A stretch of DNA of 64,000 nt from Halictus rubicundus. Its lineage: Eukaryota > Arthropoda > Insecta > Hymenoptera > Halictidae. A program made the position numbers and the translations under genes. The stretch is from the NCBI RefSeq assembly GCF_050948215.1, contig NW_027488822.1:186001-250000 (forward strand), given 5' to 3'. This document shows positions 51,183 through 63,690 of the stretch, one piece after another. The notes below the pieces were generated by a model. It was not told the origin of the DNA. It saw only the letters and a program-made list of their open reading frames with translations, and searched no databases. Position 1 is the stretch's first letter. Every line of letters starts with the position of its first letter.

Positions 51183-54100
51183 AGGATAGGATAGGATAGA
51201 AGATAGGATAGGATAGAGGATAGCATAGAGGATAGGATAGAGGATAGGATAGAGGATAGGATAGGATAGAGGATAGGATAGGATAGAGGATAGGGTAGGA
51301 TAGAGGATATGATAGGATAGAGGATAGGATAGGATAGAGGATATTATAGGATAGAGGATATGATAGGGTAGAGAATAGGATAGGATAGAGGATAGAGGAT
51401 AGGATACAGGAAAGGATAGGATTGAGGATAGGATTGGATAGAGGATAGGATAGAATAGAAGATAGGATAGGATACAGGAAAGGATAGGATTGAGGATAGG
51501 ATTGGATAGAGGATAGGATAGGGGATTGGATTGGATAGGATAGAGGATAGGCTAGGATAGAGGATAGGATAGAGGATAGGATAGGATAGAGGATAGGACA
51601 GGATTGACGATAGGATAGGATAGAGGATAGGATAGGATAGAGGATTGGATAGGATAGAGGAGAGGATAGGATAGAGGATTTGATAGGATAGAGGATAGGA
51701 TAGGATAGAGGATAGGATAGGGGATTTGATAGGATAGAGGATAGGATAGGATAGAAGATAGGATAGGATAGAGGATAGGATAGGATAGAAGATAGGATAG
51801 GATAGAGGATAGGATAGGATAGTATAGGATAGAGGATAGGATAGGGGATTTGATAGGATTGAGGATAGGATTGGATAGGGGATAGGATAGGATAGAGGAT
51901 AGGATAGACGATAGGATAGGATAGAGGAAAGGATAGGATAGAGGATAGGATAGGATAGAGGATAGGGTAGGGTAGAGGATATGATAGGATAGAGGATAGG
52001 ATAGGATAGAGGATATTATAGGATAGAGGATATGATAGGGTAGAGAATAGGATAGGATAGAGGATAGAGGATAGGATACAGGAAAGGATAGGATTGAGGA
52101 TAGGATTGGATAGAGGATAGGATAGAATAGAAGATAGGATAGGATACAGGAAAGGATAGGATTGAGGATAGGATTGGATAGAGGATAGGATAGGGGATTG
52201 GATTGGATAGGATAGAGGATAGGCTAGGATAGAGGATAGGATAGAGGATAGGATAGGATAGAGGATAGGACAGGATTGACGATAGGATAGGATAGAGGAT
52301 AGGATAGGATAGAGGATAGGATAGGATAGAGCATTGGATAGGATAGAGGAGAGGATAGGATAGAGGATTTGATAGGATAGAGGATAGGATAGGATAGAGG
52401 ATAGGATAGGATAGTATAGGATAGAGGATAGGATAGGGGATTTGATAGGATAGGGGATAGGATAGGATAGAAGATAGGATAGGATAGAGGATAGGATAGG
52501 ATAGAGGATAGGATAGGATAGAGGATAGGATAGGACAGAGGATAGGATAGGGGATTTGATAGGATAGAGGATAGGATACACGATAGGATAGGATAGAGGA
52601 TAGGATAGGATAGAGGATAGGATAGAGGATTTGATAGGATAGGGGATTTGATAGGATAGAGGATTTGATAGGATAGGGGATTTGATAGGATAGAGGATAG
52701 GGTAGGATAGGATAGACGATAGGATAGGATAGAGGATAGGATAGTATTGAGGATAGGATAGGATAGAGGATTGGATAGTATAGAGGATAGGATAGGATAG
52801 AGGATAGGGTAGGATAGAGGATAGGATAGGATAGAGGATAGGATAGGGGATTTGATAGGATAGAGGATAGGATAGGATAGAAGATAGGATAGGAAAGAGG
52901 ATAGGATAGGATAGAGGATAGGATAGGATAGAGGATAGGATAGGATAGAGGATATGATAGGGTAGAGGATACGATAGGATAGAGGATACAGGATAGGATA
53001 GGATACAGGAAAGGATAGGATTGAGGATAGGATTGGATAGGGGATAGGATAGGATAGAGGATAGGATAGACGATAGGATAGGATAGAGGATAGGATAGGA
53101 TAGAGGATAGGATAGGATAGAGGATAGGATAGGATAGAGGATAGGATAGGATAGAGGATAGGATAGGATAGAGGATAGGATGGGATAGAGGATAGGATAG
53201 GATAGAGGATAGGATAGGATAGAGGATAGGATAGGATACAGGAGAGGATAGGATAGAGGATAGGATAGGATAGAGGATAGGATAGGATAGAGGATAGGAT
53301 AGACGATAGGATAGGATAGAGGATAGGATAGACGATAGGATAGGATAGAGGATAGGATAGGATTAGAGGATAGGAATAGGACAGAGGATAGGATAGGGGA
53401 TTTGATAGGATAGAGGATAGGATAGGACAGAGGATAGGATAGGATAGAGGATAGGATAGGACAGAGGATAGGATAGGGGATTCGATAGGATAGAGGATAG
53501 GATAGGACAGAGGATTGGATAGGATAGAGGATAGAGGATAGAGGATAGGATAGGATAAAGGAAAGGATAGGATTGAGGATAGGATTGGATAGAGGATAGG
53601 ATAGGGGATTGGATAGGATAGGATAGAGGATAGGCTAGGATAGAGGATAGGATAGAGGATAGGATAGGATAGAGGATAATACAGGATAGACGATAGGATA
53701 GGATAGAGGATAGGATAGGATAGAGGATTGGATAGAGGATAGGATAGGATAGAGGATAGGATTGGATAGAGGATAGGATAGACGATAGGATAGGATAGAG
53801 GATAGGATAGGGGATTTGATAGGATAGAGGATAGGATAGGATAGAAGATAGGATAGGATAGAGGATAGGATAGGATAGAGGATAGGATAGGATAGAGGAT
53901 AGGATAGAGAATAGGATCGGATAGACGATATTATAGGATAGAATGTACGATATTATAGAGGATAGGATAGGATAGAGGATAGAATAGAGGATAGGATAGG
54001 ATAGAGGATTGGATACGATAGAGGATAGAGTATAGGATAGGATACAGGATAGGATAGGATAGAGGATAGGATAGGGGATTTGATAGGATAGAGGATAGGA

Positions 54101-57100
54101 TAGGATAGAGGATAGGATAGGATAGTGGATAGGATAGGATAGAGGATAGGATAGAATAGAGGATAGGATAGAGGATAGGATAGGATAGAGGATAGGATAG
54201 GATAGAGGATAGGATAGGATAGAGGATAGGATAGGATAGAGGATAGGATAGGATAGAGGATAGGATAGGATAGAGGATAGGATAGGATAGAGGATAGGAT
54301 AGGATAGAGGATAGGATAGGATAGAGGATAGGATAGGATAGAGGATAGGATAGGGGATTTGATAGGATAGAGGATAGGATACACGATAGGATAGGATAGA
54401 GGATAGGATAGGACAGAGGATAGGATAGGATAGAGGATAGGATAGGATAGAGGATAGGATAGGACAGAGGATTGGATAGGGGATTTGATAGTATAGAGGA
54501 TAAGATACACGATAGGATAGGATAGAGGATAGGATAGGATAGAGGATAGGATAGAGGATTTGATAGTATAGGGGATAGGATAGGATAGAAGATAGGATAG
54601 GATAGAGGATAGGATAGGATAGAGGATAGGATAATATAGAGGATAGGATAGGACAGAGGATAGGATAGGGGATTTGATAGGATAGAGGATAGGATACACG
54701 ATAGGATAGGATAGAGGATAGGATAGGACAGAGGATAGGATAGGATAGAGGATAGGATAGGATAGAGGATAGGATAGGACAGAGGATAGGATAGGGGATT
54801 TGATAGTATAGAGGATAAGATACACGATAGGATAGGATAGAGGATAGGATAGGATAGAGGATAGGATAGAGGATTTGATAGTATAGGGGATAGGATAGGA
54901 TAGAAGATAGGATAGGATAGAGGATAGGATAGGATAGAGGATAGGATAGGATAGAGGATAGGATAGGACAGAGGATAGGATAGGGGATTTGATAGGATAG
55001 AGGATAGGATACACGATAGGATAGGATAGAGGATAGGATAGGACAGAGGATAGGATAGGATAGAGGATAGGATAGGATAGAGGATAGGATAGGACAGAGG
55101 ATAGGATAGGGGATTTGATAGTATAGAGGATAGGATACACGATAGGATAGGATAGAGGATAGGATAGGATAGAGGATAGGATAGAGGATTTGATAGGATA
55201 GGGGATTTGATAGGATAGAGGATTTGATGGGATAGGGGATTTGATAGGATAGAGGATAGGATAGGATAGAAGATAGGATAGGATAGAGGATAGCATAGAG
55301 GATAGGATAGAGGATAGGATAGAGGATAGGATAGGATAGAGGATAGGATAGGATAGAGGATAGGGTAGGATAGAGGATATGATAGGATAGAGGATAGGAT
55401 AGGATAGAGGATATTATAGGATAGAGGATATGATAGGGTAGAGAATAGGATAGGATAGAGGATAGAGGATAGGATACAGGAAAGGATAGGATTGAGGATA
55501 GGATTGGATAGAGGATAGGATAGAATAGAAGATAGGATAGGATACAGGAAAGGATAGGATTGAGGATAGGATTGGATAGAGGATAGGATAGGGGATTGGA
55601 TTGGATAGGATAGAGGATAGGCTAGGATAGAGGATAGGATAGAGGATAGGATAGGATAGAGGATAGGACAGGATTGACGATAGGATAGGATAGAGGATAG
55701 GATAGGATAGAGGATTGGATAGGATAGAGGAGAGGATAGGATAGAGGATTTGATAGGATAGAGGATAGGATAGGATAGAGGATAGGATAGGGGATTTGAT
55801 AGGATAGAGGATAGGATAGGATAGAAGATAGGATAGGATAGAGGATAGGATAGGATAGAAGATAGGATAGGATAGAGGATAGGATAGGATAGTATAGGAT
55901 AGAGGATAGGATAGGGGATTTGATAGGATTGAGGATAGGATTGGATAGGGGATAGGATAGGATAGAGGATAGGATAGACGATAGGATAGGATAGAGGAAA
56001 GGATAGGATAGAGGATAGGATAGGATAGAGGATAGGGTAGGGTAGAGGATATGATAGGATAGAGGATAGGATAGGATAGAGGATATTATAGGATAGAGGA
56101 TATGATAGGGTAGAGAATAGGATAGGATAGAGGATAGAGGATAGGATACAGGAAAGGATAGGATTGAGGATAGGATTGGATAGAGGATAGGATAGAATAG
56201 AAGATAGGATAGGATACAGGAAAGGATAGGATTGAGGATAGGATTGGATAGAGGATAGGATAGGGGATTGGATTGGATAGGATAGAGGATAGGCTAGGAT
56301 AGAGGATAGGATAGAGGATAGGATAGGATAGAGGATAGGACAGGATTGACGATAGGATAGGATAGAGGATAGGATAGGATAGAGGATTGGATAGGATAGA
56401 GCATTGGATAGGATAGAGGAGAGGATAGGATAGAGGATTTGATAGGATAGAGGATAGGATAGGATAGAGGATAGGATAGGATAGTATAGGATAGAGAATA
56501 GGATAGGGGATTTGATAGGATAGGGGATAGGATAGGATAGAAGATAGGATAGGATAGAGGATAGGATAGGATAGAGGATAGGATAGGATAGAGGATAGGA
56601 TAGGACAGAGGATAGGATAGGGGATTTGATAGGATAGAGGATAGGATACACGATAGGATAGGATAGAGGATAGGATAGGATAGAGGATAGGATAGAGGAT
56701 TTGATAGGATAGGGGATTTGATAGGATAGAGGATTTGATAGGATAGGGGATTTGATAGGATAGAGGATAGGGTAGGATAGGATAGACGATAGGATAGGAT
56801 AGAGGATAGGATAGTATTGAGGATAGGATAGGATAGAGGATTGGATAGTATAGAGGATAGGATAGGATAGAGGATAGGGTAGGATAGAGGATAGGATAGG
56901 ATAGAGGATAGGATAGGGGATTTGATAGGATAGAGGATAGGATAGGATAGAAGATAGGATAGGAAAGAGGATAGGATAGGATAGAGGATAGGATAGGATA
57001 GAGGATAGGATAGGATAGAGGATATGATAGGGTAGAGGATACGATAGGATAGAGGATACAGGATAGGATAGGATACAGGAAAGGATAGGATTGAGGATAG

Positions 57101-59338
57101 GATTGGATAGGGGATAGGATAGGATAGAGGATAGGATAGACGATAGGATAGGATAGAGGATAGGATAGGATAGAGGATAGGATAGGATAGAGGATAGGAT
57201 AGGATAGAGGATAGGATAGGATAGAGGATAGGATAGGATAGAGGATAGGATGGGATAGAGGATAGGATAGGATAGAGGATAGGATAGGATAGAGGATAGG
57301 ATAGGATAGAGGATAGGATAGGATACAGGAGAGGATAGGATAGAGGATAGGATAGGATAGAGGATAGGATAGGATAGAGGATAGGATAGACGATAGGATA
57401 GGATAGAGGATAGGATAGACGATAGGATAGGATAGAGGATAGGATAGGATTAGAGGATAGGAATAGGACAGAGGATAGGATAGGGGATTTGATAGGATAG
57501 AGGATAGGATAGGACAGAGGATAGGATAGGATAGAGGATAGGATAGGACAGAGGATAGGATAGGGGATTCGATAGGATAGAGGATAGGATAGGACAGAGG
57601 ATTGGATAGGATAGAGGATAGAGGATAGAGGATAGGATAGGATAAAGGAAAGGATAGGATTGAGGATAGGATTGGATAGAGGATAGGATAGGGGATTGGA
57701 TAGGATAGGATAGAGGATAGGCTAGGATAGAGGATAGGATAGAGGATAGGATAGGATAGAGGATAATACAGGATAGACGATAGGATAGGATAGAGGATAG
57801 GATAGGATAGAGGATTGGATAGAGGATAGGATAGGATAGAGGATAGGATTGGATAGAGGATAGGATAGACGATAGGATAGGATAGAGGATAGGATAGGGG
57901 ATTTGATAGGATAGAGGATAGGATAGGATAGAAGATAGGATAGGATAGAGGATAGGATAGGATAGAGGATAGGATAGGATAGAGGATAGGATAGAGAATA
58001 GGATCGGATAGACGATATTATAGGATAGAATGTACGATATTATAGAGGATAGGATAGGATAGAGGATAGAATAGAGGATAGGATAGGATAGAGGATTGGA
58101 TACGATAGAGGATAGAGTATAGGATAGGATACAGGATAGGATAGGATAGAGGATAGGATAGGGGATTTGATAGGATAGAGGATAGGATAGGATAGAGGAT
58201 AGGATAGGATAGTGGATAGGATAGGATAGAGGATAGGATAGAATAGAGGATAGGATAGAGGATAGGATAGGATAGAGGATAGGATAGGATAGAGGATAGG
58301 ATAGGATAGAGGATAGGATAGGATAGAGGATAGGATAGGATAGAGGATAGGATAGGATAGAGGATAGGATAGGATAGAGGATAGGATAGGATAGAGGATA
58401 GGATAGGATAGAGGATAGGATAGGGGATTTGATAGGATAGAGGATAGGATACACGATAGGATAGGATAGAGGATAGGATAGGACAGAGGATAGGATAGGA
58501 TAGAGGATAGGATAGGATAGAGGATAGGATAGGACAGAGGATAGGATAGGGGATTTGATAGTATAGAGGATAAGATACACGATAGGATAGGATAGAGGAT
58601 AGGATAGGATAGAGGATAGGATAGAGGATTTGATAGTATAGGGGATAGGATAGGATAGAAGATAGGATAGGATAGAGGATAGGATAGGATAGAGGATAGG
58701 ATAGGATAGAGGATAGGATAGGACAGAGGATAGGATAGGGGATTTGATAGGATAGAGGATAGGATACACGATAGGATAGGATAGAGGATAGGATAGGACA
58801 GAGGATAGGATAGGATAGAGGATAGGATAGGATAGAGGATAGGATAGGACAGAGGATAGGATAGGGGATTTGATAGTATAGAGGATAAGATACACGATAG
58901 GATAGGATAGAGGATAGGATAGGATAGAGGATAGGATAGAGGATTTGATAGTATAGGGGATAGGATAGGATAGAAGATAGGATAGGATAGAGGATAGGAT
59001 AGGATAGAGGATAGGATAGGATAGAGGATAGGATAGGACAGAGGATAGGATAGGGGATTTGATAGGATAGAGGATAGGATACACGATAGGATAGGATAGA
59101 GGATAGGATAGGACAGAGGATAGGATAGGATAGAGGATAGGATAGGATAGAGGATAGGATAGGACAGAGGATAGGATAGGGGATTTGATAGTATAGAGGA
59201 TAGGATACACGATAGGATAGGATAGAGGATAGGATAGGATAGAGGATAGGATAGAGGATTTGATAGGATAGGGGATTTGATAGGATAGAGGATTTGATGG
59301 GATAGGGGATTTGATAGGATAGAGGATAGGATAGGATA
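51183..59338. repeat. Recent tandem duplication with a 4.07-kb period
   Basis: Two head-to-tail copies lie at about 51183-55262 and 55263-59338. The offset is 4070 bp at GAAGATAGG (51199 and 55269) and at TGGGATAGAG (53181 and 57251). It is 4087 bp from CAGGAGAGG (53239 and 57326) through GATTAGAGG (53361 and 57448) to GAATGTACG (53941 and 58028). The 17-bp step is one extra basic unit in the second copy, between 57291 and 57326. Other differences I noticed are four single bases, near 52317/56387, 52434/56504, 54474/58544 and 54634/58704. The copies are therefore almost identical, which implies a young event. Confidence 0.88.
54360..55200. repeat. 315-bp sub-repeat inside the 4.07-kb block
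   Basis: TAAGATACACG at 54501 and 54816, and GGATTTGATAGTATAGGGG at 54556 and 54871, are 315 bp apart. A third, partial unit continues to about 55190 with GATAGGATACACG in place of TAAGATACACG. The same sub-repeat appears in the later copies of the large duplications (about 58.4-59.3 and 61.4-62.2 kb), so it predates them. Confidence 0.8.
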
Positions 59339-62300
59339 GGATAGACGATAGGATAGGATAGAGGATAGGATAGTATTGAGGATAGGATAGGATAGAGGAT
59401 TGGATAGTATAGAGGATAGGATAGGATACAGGAGAGGATAGGATAGAGGATAGGATAGGATAGAGGATAGGATAGGATAGAGGATAGGATAGACGATAGG
59501 ATAGGATAGAGGATAGGATAGACGATAGGATAGGATAGAGGATAGAATAGGATAGAGGATATGATAGGGTAGAGGATACGATAGGATAGAGGATACAGGA
59601 TAGGATAGGATACAGGAAAGGATAGGATTGAGGATAGGATTGGATAGGGGATAGGATAGGATAGAGGATAGGATAAACGATAGGATAGGATAGAGGATAG
59701 GATAGGATAGAGGATTGGATAGAGGATAGGATAGGATAGAGGATAGGATAGGGGATTTGATAGGATAGAGGATAGGATAGGATAGAGGATAGGATAGGAT
59801 AGAGGATAGGATAGGATAGAGGATAGGATAGGATAGAGGATAGGATAGGGGATTTGATAGGATAGAGGATAGGATAGGATAGAAGATAGGATAGGAAAGA
59901 GGATAGGATAGGATAGAGGATAGGATAGGATAGAGGATAGGATAGGATAGAGGATATGATAGGGTAGAGGATACGATAGGATAGAGGATACAGGATAGGA
60001 TAGGATACAGGAAAGGATAGGATTGAGGATAGGATTGGATAGGGGATAGGATAGGATAGAGGATAGGATAGACGATAGGATAGGATAGAGGATAGGATAG
60101 GATAGAGGATAGGATAGGATAGAGGATAGGATAGGATAGAGGATAGGATAGGATAGAGGATAGGATAGGATAGAGGATAGGATGGGATAGAGGATAGGAT
60201 AGGATAGAGGATAGGATAGGATAGAGGATAGGATAGGATAGAGGATAGGATAGGATACAGGAGAGGATAGGATAGAGGATAGGATAGGATAGAGGATAGG
60301 ATAGGATAGAGGATAGGATAGACGATAGGATAGGATAGAGGATAGGATAGACGATAGGATAGGATAGAGGATAGGATAGGATTAGAGGATAGGAATAGGA
60401 CAGAGGATAGGATAGGGGATTTGATAGGATAGAGGATAGGATAGGACAGAGGATAGGATAGGATAGAGGATAGGATAGGACAGAGGATAGGATAGGGGAT
60501 TCGATAGGATAGAGGATAGGATAGGACAGAGGATTGGATAGGATAGAGGATAGAGGATAGAGGATAGGATAGGATAAAGGAAAGGATAGGATTGAGGATA
60601 GGATTGGATAGAGGATAGGATAGGGGATTGGATAGGATAGGATAGAGGATAGGCTAGGATAGAGGATAGGATAGAGGATAGGATAGGATAGAGGATAATA
60701 CAGGATAGACGATAGGATAGGATAGAGGATAGGATAGGATAGAGGATTGGATAGAGGATAGGATAGGATAGAGGATAGGATTGGATAGAGGATAGGATAG
60801 ACGATAGGATAGGATAGAGGATAGGATAGGGGATTTGATAGGATAGAGGATAGGATAGGATAGAAGATAGGATAGGATAGAGGATAGGATAGGATAGAGG
60901 ATAGGATAGGATAGAGGATAGGATAGAGAATAGGATCGGATAGACGATATTATAGGATAGAATGTACGATATTATAGAGGATAGGATAGGATAGAGGATA
61001 GAATAGAGGATAGGATAGGATAGAGGATTGGATACGATAGAGGATAGAGTATAGGATAGGATACAGGATAGGATAGGATAGAGGATAGGATAGGGGATTT
61101 GATAGGATAGAGGATAGGATAGGATAGAGGATAGGATAGGATAGTGGATAGGATAGGATAGAGGATAGGATAGAATAGAGGATAGGATAGAGGATAGGAT
61201 AGGATAGAGGATAGGATAGGATAGAGGATAGGATAGGATAGAGGATAGGATAGGATAGAGGATAGGATAGGATAGAGGATAGGATAGGATAGAGGATAGG
61301 ATAGGATAGAGGATAGGATAGGATAGAGGATAGGATAGGATAGAGGATAGGATAGGGGATTTGATAGGATAGAGGATAGGATACACGATAGGATAGGATA
61401 GAGGATAGGATAGGACAGAGGATAGGATAGGATAGAGGATAGGATAGGATAGAGGATAGGATAGGACAGAGGATAGGATAGGGGATTTGATAGTATAGAG
61501 GATAAGATACACGATAGGATAGGATAGAGGATAGGATAGGATAGAGGATAGGATAGAGGATTTGATAGTATAGGGGATAGGATAGGATAGAAGATAGGAT
61601 AGGATAGAGGATAGGATAGGATAGAGGATAGGATAGGATAGAGGATAGGATAGGACAGAGGATAGGATAGGGGATTTGATAGGATAGAGGATAGGATACA
61701 CGATAGGATAGGATAGAGGATAGGATAGGACAGAGGATAGGATAGGATAGAGGATAGGATAGGATAGAGGATAGGATAGGACAGAGGATAGGATAGGGGA
61801 TTTGATAGTATAGAGGATAAGATACACGATAGGATAGGATAGAGGATAGGATAGGATAGAGGATAGGATAGAGGATTTGATAGTATAGGGGATAGGATAG
61901 GATAGAAGATAGGATAGGATAGAGGATAGGATAGGATAGAGGATAGGATAGGATAGAGGATAGGATAGGACAGAGGATAGGATAGGGGATTTGATAGGAT
62001 AGAGGATAGGATACACGATAGGATAGGATAGAGGATAGGATAGGACAGAGGATAGGATAGGATAGAGGATAGGATAGGATAGAGGATAGGATAGGACAGA
62101 GGATAGGATAGGGGATTTGATAGTATAGAGGATAGGATACACGATAGGATAGGATAGAGGATAGGATAGGATAGAGGATAGGATAGAGGATTTGATAGGA
62201 TAGGGGATTTGATAGGATAGAGGATTTGATGGGATAGGGGATTTGATAGGATAGAGGATAGGATAGGATAGGATAGACGATAGGATAGGATAGAGGATAG

Positions 62301-62765
62301 GATAGTATTGAGGACAGGATAGGATAGAGGATTGGATAGTATAGAGGATAGGATAGGATACAGGAGAGGATAGGATAGAGGATAGGATAGGATAGAGGAT
62401 AGGATAGGATAGAGGATAGGATAGACGATAGGATAGGATAGAGGATAGGATAGACGATAGGATAGGATAGAGGATAGAATAGGATAGAGGATATGATAGG
62501 GTAGAGGATACGATAGGATAGAGGATACAGGATAGGATAGGATACAGGAAAGGATAGGATTGAGGATAGGATTGGATAGGGGATAGGATAGGATAGAGGA
62601 TAGGATAAACGATAGGATAGGATAGAGGATAGGATAGGATAGAGGATTGGATAGAGGATAGGATAGGATAGAGGATAGGATAGGGGATTTGATAGGATAG
62701 AGGATAGGATAGGATAGAGGATAGGATAGGATAGAGGATAGGATAGGATAGAGGATAGGATAGGA
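56890..62765. repeat. Very recent tandem duplication with a 2932-bp period
   Basis: Two head-to-tail copies lie at about 56890-59825 and 59826-62765. AGGAAAGAGG at 56961 and 59893, and GAATGTACG at 58028 and 60960, are both exactly 2932 bp apart. Both copies keep the same marker order, including GATTAGAGG, GATAATACAGG, GAATGTACG, the 315-bp sub-repeats and GATAAACG. One visible difference is GAGGATAGG near 59379 versus GAGGACAGG near 62311. The first copy overlaps the second copy of the 4.07-kb duplication, so this event is the younger of the two. Confidence 0.88.
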
Positions 62766-63690
62766 TACAGGAGAGGATAGGATATAGGGTAGGATAGGAT
62801 AGAGGATAGGATTGGATTGAGGATAGGATAGGATAGAGGATAGGATAGGATAGAGGATAGGATAGGATAGAGAATAGGATAGGATAGATGATATTATGGG
62901 AAAGAGGATAGGATATGATAGAGGATACGATATTGTAGAGGATAGGATAGGATAGAGGATAGGGTAGGATAGTGGATAGGGTAGGATAGAGGATACGATA
63001 GAGGATTGTATAGTATAAAGGATAGGATAGGATAGAGGATAGGACAGAGGATAGGATAGGGGATTGGATAGGATAGAGGATAGGATAGGATTGAGGATAG
63101 GATAGGATAGAGGATAGGATAGGATAGAGGATAGAAGAGGATTGAGGATAACATAGGATAGAGGATCGGATAGAATAGAGGATAGAATAGGATTGAGGAT
63201 AAGATAGGATAGAGGATAGGGTAGGGGATTGGATAGGATAGAGGATAGGATAGGATAGGATAGATGATATTATAGGAAAGAGGATAGGATATGATAGAGG
63301 ATACGATATTATAGAGGATAGGATAGGATAGAGGATAGGATAGGATAGAGGATAGGTCAGGATAGAGGATAGGATAGGGGGTTGGATAGGATAGAGGATA
63401 GGATACGATAGACGATAGTATAGGATAGAGGATAGGATAGGATAGAGAATAGGATAGGATAGGTGATATTATGGGAAAGAGGATAGGATATGATAGGGGA
63501 TACGATATTGTAGAGGATAGGATAGGGGATTGGATAGGATAGAGGATAGGATAGAATTGAGGATAGGATATAATAGAGTATAGGATAGGATTGAGTATAG
63601 GATAGGGTTGAGGATAGGATAGGATAGATGATATTATAGGATAGAGAATAGGATAGTATAGAGGATAGGATACGATAGAAGATAGGATAG
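62766..63690. repeat. Patch of diverged, left-domain-type satellite near the right end
   Basis: Between two stretches of the young right-hand blocks lies about 0.9 kb carrying variants otherwise typical of the first 10 kb. Examples are GATGATATTATGGG, GGAAAGAGG, GATACGATATTGTAGAGG, GATAGAGAATAGG, GAGTATAGG and GGATAGGGGATTGG. To the left it follows the end of the 2932-bp copy at about 62765. To the right, from about 63.7 kb, sequence matching 61.9-62.2 kb resumes with an offset of 1790 bp. Confidence 0.75.
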
